Of a DNA stretch of 64,000 nucleotides, positions 50,462 to 58,881 are shown piece by piece (the first letter of the stretch is position 1; every line of letters starts with the position of its first letter). The stretch spans positions 6,364,001 through 6,428,000 of the forward strand of contig NZ_CP022685.1 of assembly GCF_002556545.1 (NCBI RefSeq), written 5' to 3'. The notes under the pieces were generated by a model. That model made no database searches. It was not told where the DNA came from and was given only the letters and a program-made list of their open reading frames with translations. Origin of the DNA: Streptomyces formicae. GTDB lineage: Bacteria; Actinomycetota; Actinomycetes; Streptomycetales; Streptomycetaceae. The position numbers were made by a program, and so were the translations under genes.

Positions 50462-51880
50462 GTGACCAGCACGGCCGACCCACACGCGGCACCCGCAGCC
50501 AAGCGGGACCGCACGCATTACCTTTACATCGCCGTCATCGGCGCCGCGCTGCTCGGTATCGCCGTCGGCTTCATCTGGCCGGACTTCGCCAAGGAGCTCA
50601 AGCCGATCGGCACGGGCTTCGTGAGCCTGATCAAGATGATGATCTCGCCCATCATCTTCTGCACGATCGTGCTCGGCGTCGGTTCGGTGCGCAAGGCCGC
50701 GAAGGTCGGCAAGGTGGGCGGGCTCGCGCTCGCCTACTTCATGGCGATGTCGGTCGTCGCGCTCGCCATCGGCCTGCTCGTCGGCAACATCCTGCACCCG
50801 GGCTCGGGCATGGACATCAGCCAGTCCGAGAAGGACGCGGGCCACACCGCGGCCGACGAGGCGAACAAGGGGCTCGTCGACTTCGCGCTCGGCATCATCC
50901 CCAAGACGATGGTCTCCGCCTTCACCCAGGGCGAGGTGCTCCAGACGCTGCTCGTCGCGCTGCTCGTGGGCTTCGCGCTGCAGGCGATGGGCCGCTCCGG
51001 CGAGCCGGTGCTCCGCGGCATCGAGCACATCCAGAAGCTGGTCTTCCGGGTGCTCGGGATGATCATGTGGGCCGCCCCGGTGGGCGCGTTCGGCGCGATG
51101 GCCGCCGTCATCGGCGAGACCGGCGTGGCAGCCCTCAAGGCGCTCGCCACGATCATGATCGGGTTCTACGTCACCTGCGCCCTGTTCATCGTCGTCGTGC
51201 TCGGCACGCTGGTGCGCGTGGTGACCGGGGTCAACCTCTTCAAGCTCCTGAAGTACCTGGGCAGGGAGTTCCTGCTGATCCTCTCCACCTCCTCGTCGGA
51301 GTCCGCGCTGCCGCGGCTCATCGCGAAGATGGAGCACCTGGGCGTCAGCCGTCCCGTCGTCGGCATCACGGTCCCGACGGGCTACTCCTTCAACCTCGAC
51401 GGCACCATGATCTACCTGACCATGGCCTCGCTGTTCATCGCCGAATCCATGCACCAGCCGCTCGGCGTCGGCGAGCAGATCTCGCTGCTGCTCTTCATGA
51501 TGATCGCGTCCAAGGGCGCGGCGGGCGTCTCGGGTTCGGGCATCGCGGTCCTCGCGAGCGGACTCCAGTCGCACAAGCCCGCCCTCGTCGACGGCGTCGG
51601 CCTGATCATCGGCGTCGACCGCTTCATGAGCGAGGCCCGCGCCCTCACCAACTTCGCGGGCAACGCGGTCGCGACCTTGCTGATCGGCACCTGGACCAAG
51701 GAGGTCGACAAGGAACGGGTCGCCTTGGTGCTCGACGGCCAACTGCCCTTCGACGAGAAGACGCTGGTCGACGACGAGCACGGGGCGCGGCGGGACGCGG
51801 ACGACACGGACGACGCGCAAGACGGCGACGCCGTGCCGGAGCCGCGGGGCGACGGCAAGGAACCCGCGAAGGTGTTGTAG
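50462..51880 (+). CDS. C4-dicarboxylate:cation symporter (DctA-like)
   Basis: 472 residues, DAACS family. About eight transmembrane helices plus two re-entrant hairpins. Motifs: STSSSESALPRL (first hairpin), VPTGYSFNLDGTMIYLT and SKGAAGVSGSGIAVLA (second hairpin), GVDRFMSEARALTNFAGN (substrate and cation site). The Arg in DRFMSEAR fits an acidic dicarboxylate substrate. A charged tail follows. GTG 50462 has AAGGAGG upstream. Probably induced by the divergent CitA/CitB pair. Confidence 0.93.
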   Translation: MTSTADPHAAPAAKRDRTHYLYIAVIGAALLGIAVGFIWPDFAKELKPIGTGFVSLIKMMISPIIFCTIVLGVGSVRKAAKVGKVGGLALAYFMAMSVVALAIGLLVGNILHPGSGMDISQSEKDAGHTAADEANKGLVDFALGIIPKTMVSAFTQGEVLQTLLVALLVGFALQAMGRSGEPVLRGIEHIQKLVFRVLGMIMWAAPVGAFGAMAAVIGETGVAALKALATIMIGFYVTCALFIVVVLGTLVRVVTGVNLFKLLKYLGREFLLILSTSSSESALPRLIAKMEHLGVSRPVVGITVPTGYSFNLDGTMIYLTMASLFIAESMHQPLGVGEQISLLLFMMIASKGAAGVSGSGIAVLASGLQSHKPALVDGVGLIIGVDRFMSEARALTNFAGNAVATLLIGTWTKEVDKERVALVLDGQLPFDEKTLVDDEHGARRDADDTDDAQDGDAVPEPRGDGKEPAKVL

Positions 51881-51922
51881 CTGTAGTTCTAGTTCCAGTT
51901 CTAGCTGTAGCTGTAGTTGTAG
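51875..51922 (+). repeat. Hexamer repeat with in-frame TAG codons
   Basis: Eight hexamers, TTGTAG, CTGTAG, TTCTAG, TTCCAG, TTCTAG, CTGTAG, CTGTAG, TTGTAG, beginning in the last codon of the symporter gene. Seven end in TAG in the reading frame of the stop codon. Confidence 0.9.
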
Positions 51923-52058
51923 CGACGGGCCGCCAGGCCCCCTGGTACAGGCCCCACCGGAACGGGGCCGACCCGCGCCGCCCGCGCCGTACGAGACTCC
52001 CCCCTCGTACGTCGTGGGCGGCGCTTTCGCGTACGCGGGGGAGCGCCGGGGCGTGCGG

Positions 52059-52652
52059 TCAGCGAGCGAGGCCCGTGACGATCTCCCGTACGCGCTCCGC
52101 CGGAACCCCCGCCGAGAGGAGAGCCGTCGACGCGGCGGCCAGGCCCGCGTCCTTCGGGTCGAGCAGGCCGTCGTTGACGGCCTCCATCAGGCCGAAGAGC
52201 TGCTGCTCGTGGACGTACGCGAGGGCTGCGGGCGGCAGGGTCGAGGTGAAGTCGCCCTTTTCCAGGCCGAGTTGGAGTACGTTCACGCACTGCTCGCGGA
52301 CGGGGGCGAGGCGCTGTCTGATGCCCTCCATCGCGACGCTGCGCTGGGCGAGGGCGACGAGCAGGCGGTAGCCGTCGGCGATCTCCCAGACGGCGACCAT
52401 CGAGTGGGCCAGTGATTCGGCGGGGTCGTCCGCCCGGGCGCGGCCCGAGGCGTGGGCCGCGGCGACCGCCTCGACCGCGCCGTCGATGAGCGCGCCGATC
52501 AGCGCGTCCCTGCTGGGGAAGTGGCCGTAGACCGTTCTGCGGACGACGCCCGCCGCGCGCGCGATCTGGTCCATGGACGCTTCCGGGTCGCGCAGCAGCT
52601 CGGCGAGTGCCACCTCCAGGATGCGGCGGCGGTTTGCGTCGGCTCGGCTCAT
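52059..52652 (-). CDS. TetR-family repressor of the MFS gene
   Basis: 197 residues with an N-terminal helix-turn-helix (ILEVALAELLRDPEASMDQIARAAGVVRRTVYGHFPSRDALI) and a helical ligand domain. ATG 52652 (MSRADANRRR) is chosen because GGAG lies just before it; an ATG nine bases upstream is the alternative. It is divergent from an EmrB-like transporter gene. Three related palindromes fill the gap between them, so autoregulation and repression of the transporter are likely. Confidence 0.9.
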   Translation of the reverse strand: MSRADANRRRILEVALAELLRDPEASMDQIARAAGVVRRTVYGHFPSRDALIGALIDGAVEAVAAAHASGRARADDPAESLAHSMVAVWEIADGYRLLVALAQRSVAMEGIRQRLAPVREQCVNVLQLGLEKGDFTSTLPPAALAYVHEQQLFGLMEAVNDGLLDPKDAGLAAASTALLSAGVPAERVREIVTGLAR

Positions 52653-52699
52653 GGGCTCCATTGTGCACGCGGGTGCGTACGGCGCTCCGGACGTCCGTT

Positions 52700-52762
52700 T
52701 TGCACGGCAGTGTGCCATGGCGTAAGTTGCACAGTCGTGTGTAATTGCACAGTGCTGTGCAA
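52700..52762. promoter_or_regulatory. Three tandem TetR operators and transporter promoter
   Basis: TTGCACAG-TG-CTGTGCAA (52745-52762) is perfect; imperfect copies are at 52700-52717 (TTGCACGGCAGTGTGCCA) and 52727-52744 (TTGCACAGTCGTGTGTAA). TTGCAC (52700-52705), 17 bases and TAAGTT (52723-52728) form a candidate promoter toward the MFS gene that the operators overlap. Confidence 0.75.
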
Positions 52763-52813
52763 GGTCACCGGACAAGCAGGAACGCACATGAACCATGGAA
52801 GGGTGAGGCTTCG

Positions 52814-54505
52814 GTGGCTCTGCTCATGAAGCAACCGGTCGAGGAGATGAAGCAGCCGTACGCGCGGCGCTGGTGGGCACTTGGCGTGCTCTGCCTGAGC
52901 CTGCTGATCATCGTGATGGCGAACACGGCGCTGACCGTCGCCGCCCCCGACATGACCAAGGACCTCGGGCTCTCCAGCTCGGACCTGCAGTGGGTCATCG
53001 ACGGCTACACCGTGCCGTACGCCGCCCTGATGCTGCTGCTCGGCGCGATCGGCGACAAGTACAGCAGGCGCGGCGCGCTGGTGCTCGGTCTCGTCGTCTT
53101 CGGCGCCGGATCGGTCGCGGGCTCGCTGGTGGACAGCTCGGGCGGGGTCATCGCGGCCCGCGCCGTGATGGGCTTCGGCGCGGCGATGATCATGCCCGCC
53201 ACGCTCTCGCTGCTCGCCGCGACCTTCCCCCGGGCCGAGCGGGCCAAGGCGATCGTGCTGTGGACCGCCACGGCCGGTCTCGCGATCGCGGCGGGGCCGC
53301 TGGTCGCGGGCGCGCTCCTGGAGAGCCACGGCTGGGCGTCGACCTTCCTGATCAACGTGCCGATCGCCGCCCTCGCGATCGTCGGCGCGCTCGCCCTCGT
53401 GCCGCCGTCCAAGGCGGGCCACAGCAACCGGATCGACTACGTCGGAGGCGCGCTCTCCGTCGTCTGGACCGGCGCGCTCGTCTACATGATCATCCAGGGT
53501 CCGCACTTCGGCTGGGACGCGAAGGCGATCTCGGCGGCGGTCGTCGCGGGCGTGGCCCTGCTGGCCTTCGTCGCCTGGGAGCTGCGCCACCCGCACCCGA
53601 TCCTGGACGTCCGCCGCTTCCTGGACCGCCGCTTCGCGGGCTCGAACCTCGCGGTCGCGCTGTTCTTCCTCGCGGTCTTCGGCGCGTTCTACTACCTCAC
53701 CCAGCACCTCCAGTTCGTGCTCGGCTACAACCCGCTCGAGACGGGCGTGCGCATGCTGCCGCTGGCGGGCGCGGTCTTCGTCGGCTCGGCGCTCACGGGC
53801 TATCTGACCCCGCGCATCGGCATGAAGATCACGGTCTCGGCGGGCATGGTCGCGGGCACGGTGGCGCTGGCGCTGCTGACCCGGGTGGACTCCGGCTCCA
53901 CGTACGGCGACTTCGTCGCCCCGCTGATCATCCTGGGCCTGGCCATCGGTCTGGCGCTCTCGCCCTGCACCGACGCGATCATGGGCGCGTTCCCCGAGTC
54001 CGAGCTCGGCGTCGGCGGCGCGGTCAACGACACGTCGCTCGAACTCGGCGGCTCGCTCGGCATCGCCATCCTCGGCTCGGTGCTCGCCAGTTCGTACTCC
54101 TCGAAGCTCTCCGACGCGGCCGCGGCCTCCGGTACGAAGCTGCCCGACGGCACGCTGGACACCGCGCAGGACTCCGTCGGTGCCGGGTACGCGGTGGCGC
54201 AGGGCATCGGCGACCAGGCGCGCGAGCTCGCCGAGAAGGCGGCCCACGCGGCCTCCCCGCAGCAGGCCGCCCAGCTCAAGGGCCAGGCCGAACAGCTCAC
54301 CCAGGGCGCGGGCAAGATGGCCGACGCGGTCGGCTCCGCCTTCTCGGACGCGGTCTCCCACACCAGCCTGATCGGCGCGGTGATCCTCGGCGTGGGCACG
54401 GTCCTCGTCGCGGCGCTGCTGCCGCGCAAGGGGCGGGGCGGGCCCGTCGGCGCGGACGCGGAGCCCTCGCGCGACGAAGCGTCCGAACCGCAGCTCCAGA
54501 ACTGA
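52814..54505 (+). CDS. EmrB/QacA-type MFS exporter
   Basis: 563 residues, DHA2 family with about 14 membrane helices. Motif A-like GAIGDKYSRRGAL follows helix 2, and motif C-like GLAIAAGPLVAGALL is in helix 5. A non-membrane insert of about 90 residues (SDAAAASGTKLPDGTLDTAQDSVGAGYAVAQGIGDQARELAEKAAHAASPQQAAQL) precedes the last helix, which is unusual in length and Ala/Gln-rich. The GTG at 52814 has GGTGAGG upstream; an ATG at 52826 lacks a ribosome site. Probable multidrug or metabolite export under the divergent TetR. Confidence 0.9.
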   Translation: MALLMKQPVEEMKQPYARRWWALGVLCLSLLIIVMANTALTVAAPDMTKDLGLSSSDLQWVIDGYTVPYAALMLLLGAIGDKYSRRGALVLGLVVFGAGSVAGSLVDSSGGVIAARAVMGFGAAMIMPATLSLLAATFPRAERAKAIVLWTATAGLAIAAGPLVAGALLESHGWASTFLINVPIAALAIVGALALVPPSKAGHSNRIDYVGGALSVVWTGALVYMIIQGPHFGWDAKAISAAVVAGVALLAFVAWELRHPHPILDVRRFLDRRFAGSNLAVALFFLAVFGAFYYLTQHLQFVLGYNPLETGVRMLPLAGAVFVGSALTGYLTPRIGMKITVSAGMVAGTVALALLTRVDSGSTYGDFVAPLIILGLAIGLALSPCTDAIMGAFPESELGVGGAVNDTSLELGGSLGIAILGSVLASSYSSKLSDAAAASGTKLPDGTLDTAQDSVGAGYAVAQGIGDQARELAEKAAHAASPQQAAQLKGQAEQLTQGAGKMADAVGSAFSDAVSHTSLIGAVILGVGTVLVAALLPRKGRGGPVGADAEPSRDEASEPQLQN

Positions 54506-54540
54506 CGACCGCGCGTCGCGGCGATCTCGGCGCCGACGCG

Positions 54541-54591
54541 CGCACGCGGAAGCCGGGCCTCCCCGTTTCGGGGAGGCCCGGCTTCCGTGCG
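54541..54591 (+). terminator. Strong terminator after MFS gene
   Basis: 23-bp stem with loop TTT and one 2-base bulge (arms CGCACGCGGAAGCC... and ...GGCTTCCGTGCG). Confidence 0.9.
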
Positions 54592-54647
54592 TCAGCCGCA
54601 CGGGGCCCCGCCGCAGCCGCGCGGAGGAAGCGGCCCGAAGAAAAGTG

Positions 54648-54697
54648 TTGACACCACTCCAGGTGAAGTACTACGTTCTGACCACTTCATCTGAAGT
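54648..54697 (+). promoter_or_regulatory. Promoter and operator of DHFR-like gene
   Basis: TTGACA (54648-54653) with TACGTT (54672-54677) 18 bases on. The perfect palindrome ACTTCA-TC-TGAAGT (54684-54697) lies where transcription would begin. TGAAGTAC occurs twice (54664-54671 and 54692-54699). The regulator is not adjacent. Confidence 0.6.
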
Positions 54698-54740
54698 ACA
54701 ACAGTCAACGTGGCCGACCGGGCCACACCCAGGGGGCCGC

Positions 54741-55358
54741 ATGCGCAAGCTCGTCTACTTCATCGCCGTCAGCATCGACGGATTCATCGCGGGGCCCGAC
54801 GGCGCCGACCCCACCGGGCCCGACGGGTTCTGGCCCGTCGGGCAGGACTACGTGGAGCACCTCGTCGCCACCTATCCCGAGACGCTGCCCGCTCCCGCCA
54901 GGGCCGCCCTCGGCATCACCGCGGAGGGGACCCACTTCGACACGATCCTCGAAGGGCGCAGGACCTACGCCATCGGACTCGACGCCGGAATCCCCAACGC
55001 CTACCCGCACCTGAGGCACCTGGTGTTCTCACGGAGCCTCACCGAGCTGCCCGCCCCCGAGATCGAGCTCGTCGCCACCGACCCGGTCGAGCGGGTGCGG
55101 GAGCTGAAGCGGGAGGAGGGCAAGGACATCTGGCTGTGCGGCGGCGGTGAGCTCGCCGGGGCGCTGCGCGGCGAGATCGACCGGCTCGTCGTCAAGCTCA
55201 GCCCGATGGCGCTGGGTTCGGGCATCTCGCTGTTCGGCGGCGAGAGCGCCTTCGAGCCCACGCTGTACGAGCGTACGGACGCCGAGCTGCTGGACAGCGG
55301 CACCGTCTTCCTCACGTACGACAAGGTGAGCGGCGAGTCCGGTGGAAGCGCCGACTAG
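54741..55358 (+). CDS. Dihydrofolate-reductase-like flavin/NADPH protein (RibD_C family)
   Basis: 205 residues of the RibD C-terminal/DHFR-like family: KLVYFIAVSIDGFIAGPDGAD at the N-terminus, TILEGRRTYAIGL, KDIWLCGGGELAGAL (NADPH-binding Gly loop) and a C-terminal LYERTDAELLDSGTVFLTY. Family members reduce varied pteridine- or riboflavin-like substrates, or are of unknown activity; true folate reduction is not claimed. ATG 54741 with AGGGGG upstream. It converges on and overlaps by four bases the hydrolase gene. Confidence 0.85.
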   Translation: MRKLVYFIAVSIDGFIAGPDGADPTGPDGFWPVGQDYVEHLVATYPETLPAPARAALGITAEGTHFDTILEGRRTYAIGLDAGIPNAYPHLRHLVFSRSLTELPAPEIELVATDPVERVRELKREEGKDIWLCGGGELAGALRGEIDRLVVKLSPMALGSGISLFGGESAFEPTLYERTDAELLDSGTVFLTYDKVSGESGGSAD

Positions 55359-56164
55359 ACGCGGGCGGCAGGGGCCGCGAGCCGGTGGCCCTCACCCTCG
55401 GCGGACCTGAGCAGCACGTCCGTCAGTTCGCCGGGGGTGGAGATCATCGGCCAGTGTCCGGTGGCGATCTCGAAGAAGGCGTGGGCGGGGGCGGCGAGGC
55501 CCTGGACCAGCGGCAGTCCTGACGCCACCAGGCCCTCCAGGGTGGCGATGTCCATCGAGCCGCCCTCGGTGCAGAAGACGCCCGTGACCGGCAGGCCGGC
55601 CGCCGCCCCGGTGAGCCGCAGCTTCTGGTCGAGCGGGCCGAGCGGCTGCGGTGACGCGAGGCGCACGATCCGGTCGAGAGCCTGCGGGCCCACGCCCGCG
55701 AGGTTCCCCCACTCCTGCCACTCCTGTCGCGTCGGCGCCGGAACCCGCCAGCCGCCCTCGGCGCGCTCCCGGAGGCCCAACACGCGTCCGCGCGTGGCCC
55801 CTTCGGGCATCTGCTCACGCACCTGGTCGAGCATGGACCGGCCGTCCTGCGGCATCGGGGAGTCCAGGTACACGAGCCGCGCGACCCGGTCCGGACGCCG
55901 GTCGGCGGCGCCGACGGCCGGGTAGATGCCGTAGCAGTAGCCGACCAGCATCACATCGGGCGCGTCCAGGTGGTCGAGCACCTGCGTCAGGTCCTCGATG
56001 TGCGTCTCCAGGTCCGTCCCGGGCCCGCCCAGATGGCGGCGCTCGCCCGTGCCCGTCAGCGTCACCGGGTGCGCCTCCGCGCCCGCGGCCCGCAGCCCCG
56101 CCGCCACGTCCCGCCAGATCCAGCCGCCCGTGTACCCGCCCGACACCAGCACGAACGTCGTCAT
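55355..56164 (-). CDS. Alpha/beta hydrolase with Cys at the nucleophile position
   Basis: 269 residues, alpha/beta hydrolase (esterase/MES-like group): N-terminal VLVSGGYTGGWIWRDV, ERRHLGGPGTDLETHIEDLTQVL, nucleophile elbow VGYCYGIYP with Cys77 in place of the usual Ser, YLDSPMP and a final His237 (TGHWPMIS). A Cys nucleophile is known in dienelactone hydrolases; here it may alter or abolish esterase activity. It is divergent from a MerR gene, with a 19-base-spaced promoter between them. Confidence 0.85.
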   Translation of the reverse strand: MTTFVLVSGGYTGGWIWRDVAAGLRAAGAEAHPVTLTGTGERRHLGGPGTDLETHIEDLTQVLDHLDAPDVMLVGYCYGIYPAVGAADRRPDRVARLVYLDSPMPQDGRSMLDQVREQMPEGATRGRVLGLRERAEGGWRVPAPTRQEWQEWGNLAGVGPQALDRIVRLASPQPLGPLDQKLRLTGAAAGLPVTGVFCTEGGSMDIATLEGLVASGLPLVQGLAAPAHAFFEIATGHWPMISTPGELTDVLLRSAEGEGHRLAAPAARV

Positions 56165-56203
56165 GAGTCCTCCTCGTATGCCGTGTGCGTCTCGCTCGCC
56201 GGT

Positions 56204-56234
56204 ACCGTAAGAACTCCCCCTGAGGGAGGTTCAA
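56204..56234 (-). promoter_or_regulatory. MerR-type promoter with 19-base spacer
   Basis: On the minus strand TTGAAC (-35), 19 bases and TACGGT (-10) read toward the hydrolase gene; the spacer has the inverted repeat AACTCCCCCTGAGGGAGGTT. An over-long spacer with a central dyad is the mark of MerR-family promoters, and the MerR gene starts four bases away on the other strand. Confidence 0.75.
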
Positions 56235-56237
56235 GAC

Positions 56238-57206
56238 GTGTCGACCGACGGTTTGTGGAGCATCGGCGGGCTCGCCGAGCGGGCGGGCGTCACGGTCAAG
56301 ACCGTCCGCTTCTACTCCGACCGGGGCCTGCTGCCCGAAGCCGCCCGCAGCGGCGGCGGCCACCGCCGCTACGGACCCGACGCGCTCGACCGGCTGCGGC
56401 TCATCCGCTCCCTGCGCGCCCTGGACCTGCCGGTCCCCGAGGTGGGCCGGGTCCTCGGCGAGCAGGACGCCCTGGGCGACTCCCCCGGGGACTCCCTCGG
56501 CGACGCCCTGGAGGGCGCCATCGCGGGCCAGTTGCGCGAAATCGGCTCGCGCCTGACCGCTCTGCGCTGGCGCGAGGCGGCCCTGCGCCTGGTGGCCGAG
56601 TGCGCCCCGGCGGAGCGCCCGGGGCGACTGCGCCTGATCGGTGCCATGACCACACCGCCGAGCACCGCCCCGCTCGCCCGCTTCTGGCGCGGCTGGCTGC
56701 CCGCGCGGATGTCCGCGCGGGTCGTCTCCGCGACCGTCGAACAGGCCGTGCCTCCGGTGCCCGAGGACCCCACGCCCGCCCAGGTCCTGGCCTTCGCCCG
56801 GCTCCAGGCGTTCGTCTCCGCGCCCTGCGACGGCAGCGCGCGCTTCCAGCCCGAGGCGCACAAGGGCGGGCGCGGCTACCGGCCCGAGCTGCTCTACGAC
56901 GGCCTCGCCGAGGCGTACGCGCTGGCCGCTGCCGATGTCCGCGAGGGCAGGGCGCCGCACGGCGGCGAGGCGCTCGACTGCTTCGTCGCCGCCCATGCGG
57001 CCGCGCTCGGCGTCCGCGACACCCCCGGCTTCCGGCGCGGGCTCGGCCCCCAACTCGCCGCGGAGCCGCGCCTGGACGCCTACTGGAACCTCGTCGCGGA
57101 ACTCACCGCCCCGCCGTCCGGGCGGCCGGAACCGACGCCGGGCGCGGCGGACGACTGGCTCAGGGCGGCCCTACGTAAGCCTCAACTTACGGAAGGCGTA
57201 CGGTGA
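56238..57206 (+). CDS. MerR-family regulator
   Basis: 322 residues, longer than typical MerR proteins. N-terminal winged helix (WSIGGLAERAGVTVKTVRFYSDRGLLPEAARSGGGHRRYGPDALDRLRLIRSLRALDLPVPEV), coiled linker to about 125, then a large helical effector domain with no Cys cluster for metals. GTG 56238 with GGGAGG upstream. It probably activates the divergent hydrolase gene through the 19-base-spaced promoter. The ligand is unknown. Confidence 0.9.
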   Translation: MSTDGLWSIGGLAERAGVTVKTVRFYSDRGLLPEAARSGGGHRRYGPDALDRLRLIRSLRALDLPVPEVGRVLGEQDALGDSPGDSLGDALEGAIAGQLREIGSRLTALRWREAALRLVAECAPAERPGRLRLIGAMTTPPSTAPLARFWRGWLPARMSARVVSATVEQAVPPVPEDPTPAQVLAFARLQAFVSAPCDGSARFQPEAHKGGRGYRPELLYDGLAEAYALAAADVREGRAPHGGEALDCFVAAHAAALGVRDTPGFRRGLGPQLAAEPRLDAYWNLVAELTAPPSGRPEPTPGAADDWLRAALRKPQLTEGVR

Positions 57207-57210
57207 CTGA

Positions 57211-57834
57211 GTGAACGTCAGGAATTCCGAACGGCACCGCGTGAACGTCGACTTCTGGTTCGACCCGGTATGCCCGTACACCTGGATCACCTCGCGCTGG
57301 CTGCGCGAGGTGGAGCGCGTGCGTGACATCGCCGTGCAGTGGCGGGTGATGAGCCTGGCCGCGCTCAACGAGGCGCGGGACGTCGACCCGGAGGACCCCG
57401 AGGGGCTGTACGGGGAGTACATGAAGGCGCACGGCAGGGTCTGCGCCGCGGTGCGCGAACGGCACGGCAACGAGGCGCTCGGGCGGTACTTCGACGCCCT
57501 CGGTGCGCGCGTCCACGCCCGCCAGGACTGGTCCGGCATGGCGGCCGCGCTCGCCGACGCGGGACTCCCCGGTGAGCTCGGGTCCGTGGCGATGACCGCG
57601 GAGTACGACGCCGTGGTGCGCGCCTCGCACGAGGCGGGCGTCGCGCTGGTGGGCGACGACGTCGGCACGCCGGTGCTCGCCGTCGAGGGCGTGGGCGCGC
57701 TCTTCGGGCCCGTCGTCTCCCCGGCGCCCAGGGGCGAGGCGGCGGGGCGGCTGTGGGACGGGGTGGTCCTGATGGCGGGGGTCGCGGAGTTCCACGAGCT
57801 CAGACGGCCTTACGGGGAGCTGGACTTCGGGTGA
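57211..57834 (+). CDS. DsbA-like protein of mycothiol-dependent nitroreductase type
   Basis: 207 residues with a DsbA/thioredoxin-like fold, close by eye to M. tuberculosis Rv2466c, a mycothiol-dependent reductase of electrophiles: VDFWFDPVCPYTWITSRW, VMSLAALNE, GEDVGTP-like GDDVGTPVLAVEGV, FGPVVSPAPRGEAAGRLWDG, FHELRR. The redox motif reads CPYT (Cys21, Thr24); the second Cys of CPWC is missing. A monothiol mechanism with mycothiol would still work. GTG 57211 is four bases after the MerR stop; a GTG at 57241 is an alternative. Confidence 0.85.
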   Translation: MNVRNSERHRVNVDFWFDPVCPYTWITSRWLREVERVRDIAVQWRVMSLAALNEARDVDPEDPEGLYGEYMKAHGRVCAAVRERHGNEALGRYFDALGARVHARQDWSGMAAALADAGLPGELGSVAMTAEYDAVVRASHEAGVALVGDDVGTPVLAVEGVGALFGPVVSPAPRGEAAGRLWDGVVLMAGVAEFHELRRPYGELDFG

Positions 57835-57867
57835 GCGGGGCGGACGTCCACGCTTACCTCGTGGTGC

Positions 57868-57890
57868 GTACCTGACTAAATAGTCGGTAC
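57868..57890. promoter_or_regulatory. Palindrome GTACC-GACTA/TAGTC-GGTAC
   Basis: Two nested inverted repeats, GTACC...GGTAC and GACTA-AA-TAGTC, with one extra T in the left arm. TTACCT (57854) and TAAATA (57877) with 17 bases between make a candidate promoter. The GTAC-ends and TA-rich core resemble HxlR-type operators; no HxlR gene is adjacent. Confidence 0.6.
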
Positions 57891-57926
57891 TTGTGGGGAG
57901 TTGGGGCTCCGCCAACGATGGTGGTC

Positions 57927-58868
57927 ATGACGAACCAGCCTCCTCTTTCCTCACCCTCAACCTCACCCTCTGCCTCCCGGCCGGAGCCTTCCGAGGCCCT
58001 TCCGCCCGTCACCGTCCTCGGCCTCGGGTCCATGGGGCAGGCCCTCGCGGGCGCCTTCCTGGCCGCCGGTCACCCCACCACCGTCTGGAACCGTTCGCCG
58101 GGCAAGGGCGAGGACCTCGTCGCCCGGGGCGCCACCCGCGCCGCGAGCCCCGCCGAAGCGGTCCGCGCGGGCGAGGTGGTCGTCGTCTGCGTCGTGGACT
58201 ACGCCGCCGCGCAGGCCATCCTCGACCGGGCGGACCCGGCCGACTTCGCCGGGCGCCTCCTGGTGAACCTCACGTCCGACACCCCCGAGCGCGCCCGCGA
58301 GGCCGCCGCCTGGGCCGCCGGGATCGGTGTCGCCTACCTGGACGGCTCGGTCATGGTGCCGATCCAGCTGATCGGTACGCCGGACGCGCTGATCTTCCAC
58401 AGCGGCACCAGGTCCGCGTACGAGAAGTACGAGGCGACGCTCACGGTGCTCGGCGGGCAGAGCGCCTACGTCGGCGAGGACCACGGGCTCGCCGCGGTGT
58501 ACGACCTGGCCCTGCTCGACTTCTTCTGGACGGCGATGCACGGCATGGTGCACGGCTTCGCCCTCGCGGCGAAGGACGGCGTGCCCGCCGCCGCGCTCGT
58601 CCCCTATCTGAAGGCCAACATCTCCCTCCTGGAGAGTTCGGTCGAGGGCACCGCCAGGGACCTGGACTCCGGCACGTATCCCGCGGAGGCCAGCAACCTC
58701 GTCGTGGAGGCCGCGAACGTCGAGCACCTCGTGCACGCCGCCGAGCACCGCGGCCTCGACGCGTCCGCCCTGCGGGGGGTGCTCACCGTGGCCCGCAGGG
58801 CGATCGATCTCGGGCACGGCGCCGACGAGTGGGCCGCCTCGGTCGTCGGCATCCGCGACCCCGCCTGA
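57927..58868 (+). CDS. Imine-reductase-like NADP-binding oxidoreductase
   Basis: 313 residues: N-terminal Rossmann domain with GLGSMGQALAGAFLAAGHPTTVWNRS (NADP-binding), VVVCVVDYAAAQAIL and GIGVAYLDGSVMVPIQLIGTPDALIFHSG, then a helical C-terminal dimerisation domain. This architecture fits the 6-phosphogluconate-dehydrogenase-like imine reductase group. ATG 57927 (MTNQPP) with GGTGG upstream; one at 57918 is possible. The Ser/Pro-rich leader of about 25 residues is likely disordered. Substrate unknown. Confidence 0.85.
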   Translation: MTNQPPLSSPSTSPSASRPEPSEALPPVTVLGLGSMGQALAGAFLAAGHPTTVWNRSPGKGEDLVARGATRAASPAEAVRAGEVVVVCVVDYAAAQAILDRADPADFAGRLLVNLTSDTPERAREAAAWAAGIGVAYLDGSVMVPIQLIGTPDALIFHSGTRSAYEKYEATLTVLGGQSAYVGEDHGLAAVYDLALLDFFWTAMHGMVHGFALAAKDGVPAAALVPYLKANISLLESSVEGTARDLDSGTYPAEASNLVVEAANVEHLVHAAEHRGLDASALRGVLTVARRAIDLGHGADEWAASVVGIRDPA

Positions 58869-58881
58869 GCGGGGGCCCCGG

